NCBI GenBank assembly: GCA_958510875.1
Contig: OY294067.1
Span: forward strand, 193,137,322-193,201,321
Length of the DNA: 64,000 bases
Source of the DNA: Endomychus coccineus
Lineage: Eukaryota; Arthropoda; Insecta; Coleoptera; Endomychidae
Direction: 5' to 3'
The notes under the pieces are model-generated. The model was not told the DNA's origin. It searched no databases and saw nothing but the letters and a program-made list of their open reading frames with translations. Shown piece by piece: positions 48,101 through 50,082 of this stretch. Each line of letters starts with the position of its first letter. The first letter of the stretch is position 1. Both the position numbers and the translations under genes were made by a program.

Positions 48101-48767
48101 CCCTTCAAAAAAGCAATAAAAATCTAACCATTATGCCTATTTCAGAAAGTACTCTTTTGACATATTTGTTTAGCGGTATAATTTTTCTATAAATAATAGC
48201 ATATAATCATCTTGGACTCACCTCTGGGACGGTTTTCTTTGCATATTCATTTAGAGCAAGAATCCAAACATCAGTTAGCTCGTTAACAATAACCAGATCA
48301 TTGTACAACCACTGAAAAACATCATTTACCCACAACACACAAATATTATCAGGTCCCGTACATTGAGGGGCAGGTATATATCTAGTAGTCTTCCTTACGT
48401 CGGGTCCAGGACTTTGTCGCGTCAAACGCTTTCTGACAGGAGGCGTAGGTGGCACGTATCCACCTTTAACACTGCTACTCCTTTGGGTAGTACTGACTTT
48501 TCTGACTTTCGTGTCAACTACATCATTAACTTCAATTTTACTGATTTCCGTTTTTGGTTTAGTTTCGTTTAATGACCGCGTTATAAGCTTGTTGTATACA
48601 ATTTTTCCTAACCACAATACGAATAACGCAGCCAAAATCCATCCAAAGATAAACATAGCTAAAGTATCCATAGTTGTATCACTGGCTCCTTCAAACGTAC
48701 AGATTAAATCTTCTACAACTTCGGCTAAATCCATGTCTTCGCCATCTCTTCACGGCTATCCTTTAAT
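127..48767 (-). CDS. C2CD2/TMEM24-like SMP-C2 protein, 12 exons, 3' end outside window
   Basis: Spliced model on the minus strand. Coding exons in order: 48222-48734, 41369-41464, 28703-28956, 28284-28413, 23906-24138, 15566-15755, 8854-8980, 7607-7722, 7202-7225, 6902-7078, 784-1000 and 127-391, about 780 codons. Every junction has AG/GT and the phases agree throughout. The protein has a membrane segment at residues 26-47, an SMP-like region at about 120-320, a C2 domain at about 358-470, a linker rich in S, T and N, a polybasic patch at about 640-670, and the start of a probable C1 finger at about 765-780. Known relatives (TMEM24/C2CD2L) sit in the ER, bridge to the plasma membrane and move phosphoinositides; that role here is inferred. 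The C1 domain is not usual for vertebrate C2CD2L and must be confirmed beyond the edge. Almost all the other DNA between 0.1 and 48 kb is intron filled with transposons. Confidence 0.85.
784..1000 (-). CDS. Host gene exon 11 (polybasic region)
   Basis: 217 nt with acceptor TTTTTGCAG and donor GTAAAG. It encodes TNDILTNNAERN..., then a very basic stretch FRGRSRRRRDFFGTIKRR followed by LGKSKNRSKSASGP, and ends NRNRND plus one base. In TMEM24 a basic, phosphorylatable C-terminal region binds acidic plasma-membrane lipids and is released on phosphorylation. The mix of Arg/Lys and Ser here suggests a similar electrostatic switch (inference). Confidence 0.85.
1154..1822. mobile_element. Palindromic Penelope-like element end
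   Basis: An almost complete inverted repeat of about 670 bp centred near 1498: 1154-1490 reads as the reverse complement of about 1512-1822 with scattered mismatches. The right arm (1515-1720, plus) encodes EKSALAEHILNTGHTI and NVSLLKHSKDKYLGNLEG, which resembles the segment after the GIY-YIG motif in Penelope-like elements. The left arm carries a decayed inverted copy of the same piece. It lies in the last complete intron of the host gene. Confidence 0.6.
2068..2844. mobile_element. Foldback (long inverted repeat) element
   Basis: The stretch is a near-palindrome of about 780 bp centred near 2456. Outer arms (2068-2175 and 2737-2844) share AATCTCATGAAAC and the CGACCTG-ATTTTTAATT block. Inner arms (2395-2450 and 2535-2590) share TGATTCGTGTAGGAGAAATG and the GGGTTGCCAT block. 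No coding is recognised. It is probably a non-autonomous long-TIR or foldback transposon. Confidence 0.65.
3984..4775 (-). mobile_element. Penelope-like element relic with GIY-YIG nuclease
   Basis: On the minus strand about 4075-4400 reads KTFKLFFNAKTKSNKFRKSG, then LHKLTYEECNALYIGQTGRS and FEVRYKEQF. The C-x-YIGQTGR-x-F-x-RY block is the GIY-YIG endonuclease motif at the C-terminus of Penelope-like retroelements. No RT is left. Inverted repeats of about 55 bp (3984-4041 and 4724-4775) flank it, matching the habit of these elements to carry inverted terminal copies. Confidence 0.72.
5487..6478 (+). pseudogene. P-element-like THAP transposase relic
   Basis: ATG at 5487 starts MPYKCYVPKCSNQKC, a THAP zinc-finger opening (C-x4-C with VPKC), soon broken by a stop. 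Downstream pieces in shifting frames match the order of P-element/THAP9 transposases: SPHGYKYLRQYC near 5938, a LLAEIHIEPYMNYKG block (first catalytic region) near 6116, and LYPFIKTIIENLEENGYIVF near 6260. Several stops and frameshifts make it dead. It is too diverged to be a simple copy of the element at 31.6 kb. Terminal repeats were not found. Confidence 0.62.
6902..7078 (-). CDS. Host gene exon 10 (linker)
   Basis: 177 nt, phase 0 at both ends, encoding VELSNGVWKEIKAADVLTEE... and ending NLSTIGGSSK. Acidic and Ser/Thr rich, likely disordered. The acceptor is CCTTAG; the donor reads AAG|GTTTGA, weaker than the others in this gene. Confidence 0.75.
7202..7225 (-). CDS. Host gene exon 9, 24-nt microexon
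   Basis: A pyrimidine-rich acceptor ending CAG is followed by 24 nt encoding QPSQRLVK and then a GTGAGG donor. It enters and leaves in phase 0, so it could be included or skipped without changing the frame between SAQK and VELSNG. Small phase-0 exons of this size are often regulated, for example in neurons; that is inference. It was found only from splice signals and could be a chance match, but acceptor, donor and frame all fit. Confidence 0.6.
7607..7722 (-). CDS. Host gene exon 8 (linker)
   Basis: 116 nt with acceptor TTTTTCTAG and donor GTGAGA. It encodes DNSMNGNHVGNMATRDL... and ends RNTLIIHSAQK. It is polar and likely disordered, with no domain recognised. The evidence is open frame, splice sites and phase agreement with both neighbours. 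Confidence 0.75.
8854..8980 (-). CDS. Host gene exon 7 (end of C2 and linker)
   Basis: 127 nt with acceptor CTTTCCAG and donor GTAAGT. It encodes FMFIEGADIPLIAGSQPYKI, a last C2 strand, then the start of a disordered linker (LRPISPSRNRLSGTNSFHN). The split codon (G|AT) is completed by the next exon. Confidence 0.83.
9100..12980. other. Intron DNA, unassigned
   Basis: This is the left part of the large intron between host exons at 15.6 and 8.98 kb. No convincing coding, splice-bounded exon or known terminal repeat was recognised, apart from the 62-bp duplication. A TATA-like GTATAAAAATG near 9952 and GC-richer stretches at 9100-9350 and 11640-12000 hint at old LTR or transposon fragments, but nothing could be matched. 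Confidence 0.5.
10243..10366. repeat. 62-bp tandem duplication
   Basis: A unit beginning AAGTATCAGTTTCAAGAG and ending ATTTAGTGAAAA occurs twice in tandem (10243-10304 and 10305-10366), essentially identical. This suggests a recent local duplication. No gene overlaps it. Confidence 0.85.
13440..14300 (+). mobile_element. Jockey-type LINE relic
   Basis: Plus-strand fragments in broken frames: KMTLPNNYRSIALLSVIS near 13510 (RT finger region), DRQYRFRQQGSTGDLLAYVT near 13619, then IRLVLEYCSQVWCSAPKHTL and LLDSIQKRAIRQIDN from about 13870 and the C-terminal NYFHC-like and IIPPRQIPGRRTR blocks. The order is that of insect Jockey-clade LINEs. The RT palm between 13690 and 13860 is mostly deleted. 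A related copy is at 44.2 kb. Confidence 0.78.
15566..15755 (-). CDS. Host gene exon 6 (second half of C2 domain)
   Basis: 190 nt with acceptor ATTTCAG and donor GTGAGT. It encodes DVTRNTAEILFEVYDHAV..., KFLGLGIVGVEELL and ending SGTLTVE. ILFEVYD and FLGLGIVGVEEL are the standard later strands of a C2 fold. Only one acidic residue remains in the third loop (YDHAVTPHKFLG), so strong calcium binding is unlikely. The exon ends in phase 0. Confidence 0.9.
15880..16070 (-). mobile_element. Penelope-like terminal fragment with hammerhead-like motif
   Basis: On the minus strand 15998-15975 reads CTGATGA, a short hairpin (GGTC/GACC around GTGA) and GAAA, the core order of hammerhead ribozymes that occur in Penelope-like element termini. 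The adjoining 16005-16065 segment recurs with changes at 49385-49450. A PLE RT relic lies nearby on the same strand. Confidence 0.45.
16375..16625 (-). pseudogene. Penelope-like reverse transcriptase fragment
   Basis: Minus strand reads MNTPTYKFSKILSKSIDDIL, then FYVKDSSHFNEFI, IDHQLISLHVSLFTNIPIKL and ALSIIKKHW. The NTPTYKxSKxLSK and SLFTNIP blocks are characteristic of Penelope-like RTs. At least two in-frame stops are present and the catalytic YxDD part is missing. Confidence 0.75.
17015..17215 (+). pseudogene. Ty1/copia gag fragment
   Basis: Plus strand carries SAVQVSHLKPFDDR, then in a shifted frame VRVRLVLEQNNVLDVLEEVH and QCLAKN. The K-x-FDG, RLFLEQNNVL and IVQCLADN pattern is that of copia-type gag N-termini. 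It is short and frameshifted, and nothing downstream continues it. Confidence 0.55.
17870..19020 (+). mobile_element. Ty3/gypsy pol relic (protease to RNase H)
   Basis: Pieces in order on the plus strand: RPIVQVELLVLLE and a VDTG-like region (protease, near 17910), TMFGIDLVEAVRIILNISER (protease C-terminus, 18122), QKKEFLRVQVDAML and IEECESPYAFPAVL (RT N-terminus, 18420-18515), VAYLEHITPQSI and NMPIPKNVKTLLTFL (RT thumb, 18645-18760), LTSAPILHQ and FGTDASS (RNase H, 18900-18970). The middle of RT is deleted and stops are frequent, so it is dead. No LTRs were found. Confidence 0.72.
19713..19930. mobile_element. MITE copy 1 (right part lost)
   Basis: Shares the left half and middle of the MITE at 26350-26650: the GTCAAAAACGT-AAAATATATC end, CCCTTTTA-CCCGTTTG, TCCGGTTTTAGCGGGT and TGCCAAATTTCGAGTCGG. 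Its right end is lost where the mariner-like element begins. Confidence 0.6.
19930..22125 (+). mobile_element. Mariner-like transposon with about 200-bp TIRs
   Basis: Inverted repeats of about 200 bp bound the element. The left end begins near 19936 with GTACACCCCCTTTTCTCCTT; the right end, read in reverse, begins near 22119 with GTACACCCCTTTTTCTCCTT. Both continue through GACATACAAGTG and TTGCATTTTGAATTCTGCAT. Between them, a decayed plus-strand transposase runs from about 20395 to 21440: SRHEKVDMLIIFRECRNNA (helix-turn-helix), RYPDRQYLGRNYFNRLE, SDKSRFANLRLFNRQNTKYW-like, RFGFNVYLGIMGSRIISPII, and PYLTPLDSLLG (third catalytic block). Multiple stops and frameshifts make it inactive. Confidence 0.75.
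22137..23530 (-). mobile_element. LINE relic, RT plus restriction-like endonuclease (copy A)
   Basis: Minus strand, from RT motif onward: FYMDDLKMYASGEKNLYQ (catalytic xMDD, near 23430), NVVQEYTRAVG, CTVFHLSRGRSPEVQEKL, AGETYRYLKIEQRPN, ALRGKYRNLIRKI, LHPRSSVSRIYLSRHRGGEG, VGAFNIKAAQKAAEELSLE, ACQDGVINTLVYRRNVM, VPDVSCRACRESV (zinc finger), then ANRPDFLLHKETKT, which resembles the PD-type endonuclease of R2/R4-like LINEs. The upstream part is missing, a few frameshifts are present, and the 3' end abuts the mariner-like element. Confidence 0.78.
23590..23905. other. Intron DNA, nothing recognised
   Basis: AT-rich sequence between the LINE and host exon 5. No frame, repeat or terminal signal was identified. 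Confidence 0.4.
23906..24138 (-). CDS. Host gene exon 5 (first half of C2 domain)
   Basis: 233 nt with acceptor TTTCCAG and donor GTGAGT. It encodes a Pro/Ser linker, then KRLLVKVVRAAQLGG, CREPFCVVEMD and NTNSPFWDEHFLF, the classic strand pattern of a C2 domain, including the N-x-x-PFWDE-x-F block. The loop that normally reads SDPYV is REPFC, so the first calcium-binding aspartate is absent. The exon ends two bases into a Leu codon. Confidence 0.9.
24139..26349. other. Intron DNA, unassigned
   Basis: About 2.2 kb, AT-rich, between host exon 5 and the MITE. No coding is recognised. A 16-base match (ACCCGCTGAGTTTAAG, 25347-25362) to the start of 28S rRNA occurs, but the flanks do not continue the match. 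Confidence 0.45.
26350..26650. mobile_element. MITE copy 2, complete
   Basis: About 300 bp with terminal inverted repeats of about 50 bp. The left end begins GTCATGTAAAT and the right end closes ATTTACATGAC in reverse sense; the repeats run inward through CGTGATTA and GTCAAAAACGT. There is no coding capacity. The interior matches the copy at 19713-19930. Confidence 0.75.
26983..27096. repeat. Perfect hairpin with (TA)n core
   Basis: A 35-36 bp unique arm (AACACGTCTTTGATAATG... on the left) followed by alternating TA is repeated exactly in inverted orientation, with the centre near 27040. The right arm runs directly into a further (TA)n tract to about 27128. This could be a cruciform-forming site or an old foldback tip. 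Confidence 0.85.
27130..28280. other. Intron DNA, unassigned
   Basis: No recognised domain or splice-bounded exon. The GC content and absence of long A/T runs around 27150-27950 suggest decayed transposon coding sequence, but neither strand gave a recognisable motif. Confidence 0.4.
28284..28413 (-). CDS. Host gene exon 4 (end of SMP)
   Basis: 130 nt with acceptor TTTTAG and donor GTAAGT. The first base completes the Gly codon, then DIFVNALRNTEVHLNLAQFP... ending in IPMHYDTL. These residues fit the C-terminal helix and strand of an SMP-like domain. The exon ends in phase 0 and joins GKGYAAAPST in the next exon. Confidence 0.87.
28703..28956 (-). CDS. Host gene exon 3 (SMP core)
   Basis: 254 nt, entering in phase 0 and leaving after two bases of a Gly codon (GG, donor GTGAGT). 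It encodes TITCDCEATPAFQLKSV... through ...LDESHLQEVIG. Strand-rich segments (VEISHYRVNVNRFRARLNIF, then KLLANVKCDGWPEIKVALAP) match an SMP/TULIP-type lipid-binding barrel. The downstream intron is short (289 bp), one of the few introns here that has stayed free of insertions. Confidence 0.87.
28957..30680. other. Intron DNA, unassigned
   Basis: Lies between host exon 3 and the LINE relic. Two stretches (29740-29770 and 30000-30120) are rich in TTTTT and AGTTCT motifs and look like locally repeated low-complexity sequence. No gene was recognised. Confidence 0.4.
30690..31230 (+). pseudogene. LINE RNase H and C-terminal zinc-finger relic
   Basis: Plus-strand pieces in shifting frames: SRHKLTILSIKYRLNLVWGI near 30760 (RNase H strand; active copies read LxWVPGH), a THNAISEVFGQSKLFIKDD helix region near 30940, and TFCRLCHEEYKSSTHIL near 31090 (C-x2-C...H finger). 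This order occurs at the C-terminus of several insect LINEs that carry RNase H. The upstream RT is absent. Confidence 0.5.
31563..31570. repeat. 8-bp target site duplication, left copy (ATCTCAAT)
   Basis: ATCTCAAT occurs immediately outside both ends of the P-superfamily element (31563-31570 and 34728-34735). Eight base pairs is the duplication length made by P elements. Confidence 0.8.
31571..34727 (+). mobile_element. P-superfamily transposon, 3157 bp, with TIRs and TSD
   Basis: Starts CACAATAGACTTACAACGG and ends, in reverse, CACGATACACTCACAACGG, so it has the CA...TG ends of P elements. The inverted repeats extend about 80 bp (31571-31652 and 34648-34727) and include TGACGTCACGCGCGAGGGAA. 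A perfect 8-bp target duplication flanks it. The transposase reads in the plus direction. A CRE-like TGACGTCA palindrome sits in the left repeat next to the probable promoter. The element sits in the host intron between the exons at 41.4 kb and 28.9 kb. Confidence 0.88.
31708..34298 (+). pseudogene. THAP-type P-element transposase, damaged
   Basis: Exon 1 (31708-31858) begins MANCAVVGCKNHNQRTKG and carries the first THAP cysteines and NQWINAC. A donor GTAAGT and acceptor TTTTAAG (intron 31859-31939) lead to ACICSQHFEASCF, completing the C2CH THAP finger. A second intron (about 32283-32372) leads to a coiled coil, NMREQLLALQAEKDELLKKV (leucine zipper, 32408). The catalytic core spans 32733-33521: CVLSFDEVYISN (first Asp), VAIVSDMGSGN (second Asp) and FVFADAPHLLKLLRNHFLDQ. 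The C-terminal part continues at 33531-33719 and at 34020-34298, with IEILRYIAGYVAYRFRD typical of this family. Frameshifts near 32040 and 32540 and stops near 32084, 32703 and 33520 inactivate it. Confidence 0.82.
34855..34895 (+). repeat. Short copy of the PLE terminal sequence
   Basis: AAGAAATAATCATCCTTACT followed by CACTAAAA closely matches 1150-1180, the left end of the palindromic PLE. Confidence 0.4.
35090..35730 (+). pseudogene. BEL/Pao pol relic (protease end to RT start)
   Basis: Plus strand, broken frames: LQNTVFGWVISGSISGH-like reading near 35105 (the conserved FGWVISG block after the BEL protease), then IDEGTFMVRISVKFPPEILG with DSKTIAIKQL at 35521-35612, and after a frameshift FLSLESKLQMNPNLKGQYST with FMxxxLNHM (35622-35710). 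This block order (GRYxVxLPFK, LGDSxxIAxKRF, LExxLxxNPxLKxQYxxFM) is specific to BEL/Pao RT N-termini. It is inactive and no LTRs were identified. Confidence 0.65.
35870..36420. other. Intron DNA, nothing recognised
   Basis: AT-rich, with no motif or repeat identified beyond an A-run near 36030. Confidence 0.4.
36425..36516 (+). repeat. Inverted copy of the gypsy gag/5' region at 40466-40570
   Basis: Shares GTAATG, ATAAGAGTACCACC, AAGAAGGTTTTAT, TACGTCAG, AATGACAAAT and CTGAACAATGCAAA with the reverse complement of 40466-40570. The two copies face each other across 4 kb that hold the MULE-like element and the gypsy relic. Confidence 0.7.
36521..37219 (+). mobile_element. Short MULE-like element with arrays of TTTTTCCACT repeats
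   Basis: Ends GATTGGGTGACAC and, in reverse, GATTGGGGTGGGAC. Both sub-ends carry several copies of TTTTTCCACT facing inward (36532-36600 and 37080-37200). Inside, the frame 36730-37059 reads LSRTNNVSEGWHNRFQ, HPSLYAFLLELEKEQGD and the ERINNLVRQYEDR region, the conserved C-terminal block of insect MULE transposases that often carry FLYWCH fingers. Only that block remains, so this is an internally deleted copy. No clear target duplication is seen. Confidence 0.68.
37330..40560 (-). mobile_element. Ty3/gypsy relic, gag to integrase (minus strand)
   Basis: Minus-strand order: gag helix region near 40420 and two zinc knuckles (CYLCGSDYHYRTKC and MNCNRKGHYSEVC, 40095-40215); protease C-terminus LCSDVIIGHDIMRKHSRIQL (39780-39840); RT pieces IIEYSISSWRAQVLVT near 39590 and FAYLDDVTICGKNQ (catalytic region, 39230-39290); LGYAISNNIIKPDPSRL near 39130; RNase H end LELSCFSHDIIYRRGIDNPT and the H2C2 region LHNFLYHPGISRMLHWTRC (38480-38660); integrase STIRTTPYNPRGNGQVERFN (37880-37940). 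Many stops and shifts are present. A foldback element interrupts it at 38196-38337. Confidence 0.75.
38196..38337. mobile_element. Small foldback element inside the gypsy relic
   Basis: Arms of about 60 bp (38196-38258 and 38273-38335) are inverted copies of each other, with TTTTTATACCA and AATAACATGAAA near the loop. The gypsy integrase frame does not continue through it, so it probably inserted after the gypsy. Confidence 0.65.
40571..41368. other. Intron DNA, nothing recognised
   Basis: No motif, domain or clear repeat was identified between the gypsy relic and host exon 2. Confidence 0.4.
41369..41464 (-). CDS. Host gene exon 2 (SMP region)
   Basis: This 96-nt exon, phase 0 at both ends, has acceptor TTTTTTTTCAG and donor GTAAGT. 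It encodes 32 residues beginning QGVSVEIVRILPETNPP and ending AECDSKDDV. The reading frame joins exactly to VPE of the preceding exon and to TITCDCEA of the next. The alternating hydrophobic pattern suits an SMP beta strand. Confidence 0.85.
41465..42090. other. Intron DNA, nothing recognised
   Basis: AT-rich. Fragments such as ATGAGAGGCTATAAG look like decayed coding sequence, but no family could be assigned. Confidence 0.35.
42099..42305 (+). pseudogene. Possible PIF/Harbinger transposase N-terminal piece
   Basis: A 68-codon frame contains NDIDFFETFRLSKYTLIALL and IEPAIK. The FRLSKxTxxxLLxxIE pattern resembles the N-terminal region of HARBI1-like transposases. No catalytic part, TIR or duplication is seen, so the call is weak. 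Confidence 0.3.
42500..44115 (+). mobile_element. Mariner-like relic with very long inverted ends
   Basis: Left 42500-42985 and right 43835-44115 are inverted copies: both carry AATACGCAACTTT-CCCTAATT and ACCAACTTCGTAT, TTTGGCGAAAAG, and GCGATACATCGTTGGAAA. The right arm has lost part of the middle. Between them, plus-strand 43260-43520 reads FPTDFIDNNVPLNRLNAIFF and LQDGATPHNAGRAGECLSEM, the second catalytic Asp block (QDGAPxH) of Tc1/mariner transposases. The N-terminal half is decayed or lost. Confidence 0.62.
44245..45190 (+). mobile_element. Jockey-type LINE relic, second copy
   Basis: Plus-strand pieces: QCGFRQQRSTGDMLAHL (44299), then in other frames NSGIPQESILAPTLFLFRIN (RT, 44545), a region with LARILEL and a NAS-like motif (44740-44800), and NVWSASPKQIFVSIQKRAVR with QVGDVQFIDLSR (45005-45100). 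These match the same blocks in the 13.4-kb copy. The catalytic YADD region is not readable; stops and frameshifts are numerous. Confidence 0.7.
45583..45590. repeat. hAT target site duplication, left copy (ATTGCTGG)
   Basis: ATTGCTGG at 45583-45590 and ATTACTGG at 47944-47951 sit immediately outside the hAT ends and differ by one base. hAT transposons duplicate 8 bp. Confidence 0.75.
45591..47943 (+). mobile_element. hAT-superfamily element, 2353 bp
   Basis: Ends TAGTGGCGGCT and, in reverse, CAGTGGCGGCT, with a nearly exact 8-bp duplication outside. Coding lies on the plus strand and matches ZMYM1/DUF4371-type hAT proteins. The insertion is in the first large host intron, about 300 bp from the exon with the start codon. 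Confidence 0.82.
45880..47898 (+). pseudogene. hAT (DUF4371/TTF-finger) transposase, damaged
   Basis: Blocks in order: KKGRPIPDLQTNYTS, TYNRVFNKNIYEKYEWMS (TTF-type finger N-terminus, 45975-46078), LFCFMCLIFEKEVSEWNKQG (46092), SANFIALVADEPTDTSNHQQ (first acidic block, 46532), AQSYGGASVMSGKTNGVQAI (46757), FHHATC/MPHVEILYNQ near 47176, VYERDDMCD, NIICTKPMSAANA, then SKRIESFLRSTLSEDRLNAL with the C-terminal hAT dimerisation region to 47898 (MKNRRMDFMYKS). Stops and frameshifts between blocks show it is inactive. The last 200 bases are the best preserved. Confidence 0.75.
47952..48221. other. Start of first large host intron
   Basis: Short AT-rich intron sequence between the host donor (GTGAGT at 48216-48221) and the hAT insertion. 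Nothing else is recognised. Confidence 0.5.
48222..48767 (-). CDS. Host gene exon with start codon: TM segment and start of SMP
   Basis: ATG at 48734 encodes MDLAEVVEDL..., 171 codons up to a GTGAGT donor below 48222. A hydrophobic stretch (FIFGWILAALFVLWLG) at residues 28-43 is a single membrane anchor near the N-terminus, as in TMEM24. It is followed by a low-complexity S/T/P/R linker, then DNICVLWVNDVFQWLYND, which fits the first helix of an SMP domain. A good acceptor (pyrimidine tract then CAG) lies just upstream at 48768-48770, so 48735-48767 is 5' UTR and at least one further 5' exon must lie to the right. In-frame stops TAG and TGA between the acceptor and the ATG fix this start. Confidence 0.87.
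48725..48745 (-). promoter_or_regulatory. uORF (6 codons) overlapping the main start codon
   Basis: The first ATG downstream of the acceptor is at 48745. It reads M-A-K-T-W-I-stop (TAG ending at 48725) in a different frame and overlaps the main ATG at 48734. Both ATGs have G at -3 and G at +4, so both are favourable starts. Overlapping uORFs commonly lower translation of the main frame; that effect is inferred. Confidence 0.55.
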
Positions 48768-49014
48768 CTGTAACGGAAGAAACGATTCAAGATTCAAGTG
48801 AACATGTGTACATAATCATTTACATTTAACACCAGCTCTGAACTGGAACTTCCGCTAAAAATAGGTTCTCCCAGATTCACCAGTATAAATATAACTTTGC
48901 TCTACTATTGTGCTATCAAGAAAGATTTTTATAAAATTCATGTTCAGTATAGGTCGCAAATGTTTCCGACTGTTCGTCCGGAATCACACTTTGACTATTT
49001 GCGATTTTCCAAAT

Positions 49015-50078
49015 CACAGCCATTATATTAATTGTCGCTTTTTTGTTGTAAATTAGTTGTGTTATCAAAAGCTTTGTAGCTTTTCATTTTTTCTTTTATA
49101 AGTCAGGTAATGCCAAGTTCACAATAAAGTTATCATTACCATTGAAAGAAAGTTTTTTGCAAATTAATTATTGTAATAATTGTCGCTTTTTTTTAATACA
49201 TATTAAAAGTTCGAACTTCGCTACTTTAATAAACCAAATGTGACTATGGTTTAGCTGACACTGTAACTTCTTCAAACAAATATTACTATGTACTGTAATA
49301 CTTTATAATATTTGTTTGAAGAAGCTACCGTGTTAGCGAAACTATAGTCACATTTATTTATAAAACTAGTGAAAATCGAACTTTTAATAGTTATTTTATT
49401 TAATTTTAAAATGGATTTTTATCACGTAATGACTGATTCTATTCAATTGTCGGTTTTTTGTTGCAAATTTGTTGTGCAAGGAAAACATTTCTAGTACTTC
49501 CATTTTTTTAAACGGCTGGTAAAGCCAATTTCGCAGTAATGTTAGCATTGCCATTGAGAAAAACATTGTTTTTTCTAAATCAAATATTATATTGATTGCT
49601 TTACTGTTGCAAATGAGTTGTGTTATGAAAAAACGTTTAACAATGTATTTTTTTGGGGCTGGTAATCCCAAGTTCACATAAAGTTAACATTGTCATTGGA
49701 AGAAAAATTAATTTTTGCAAATTAATTATTGTATTAATTATTTTTTTTTTGCAAATTCGTAATATAAAGAAAAAATGTCTAGTCCTTCAATTTCTTTAAA
49801 AGGATGGCAAGTTCACAGTGGAGTTAGCATTACCATTGGAAAATAACATTGACTCTTACAAATTAAATATTGTATTCATTGTAGCTATTTTGTTACAAAA
49901 TGATTGTGAAAAGAAAAAACGGCACTTTATTTTTTTAACGACTGGTAATGTAAGCGTTAACTGAGACATTTTCTTTAGAAAAAATGATTTTTCAAATTCA
50001 TTCCATGTTCACAGTAAAGTTAGGATTACCATTGACAACAAAGTAATTTTTGCAAATTAAATTTTGTATTAAGCATCG
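49015..50078. repeat. Degenerate tandem repeat, period about 140 bp
   Basis: A phrase like CCAAGTTCACA-TAAAGTTA-CATTACCATTG recurs near 49111, 49523, 49666, 49804 and 50001, each time followed by a T-rich tract, GCAAATTAA-TATTGTATT and GTTGCAAAT. Spacings are about 140 bp or a multiple, apart from an insertion between the first two. It looks like satellite or minisatellite DNA. Confidence 0.65.
49235..49450. mobile_element. Hairpin and PLE-like tail inserted in the tandem repeat
   Basis: Inverted arms 49235-49290 and 49305-49360 share AAATGTGACTAT, CTTCTTCAAACAAATATT and GTTAGC. They are followed by a stretch (49385-49450) that matches the PLE terminal sequence at 16005-16065. The hairpin interrupts the 140-bp tandem repeat. 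Confidence 0.5.
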
Positions 50079-50082
50079 CACC

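Noticed and set aside
48363..48801. Plus-strand frames opposite the host start-codon exon
   Set aside because: They are antisense shadows of the host exon.
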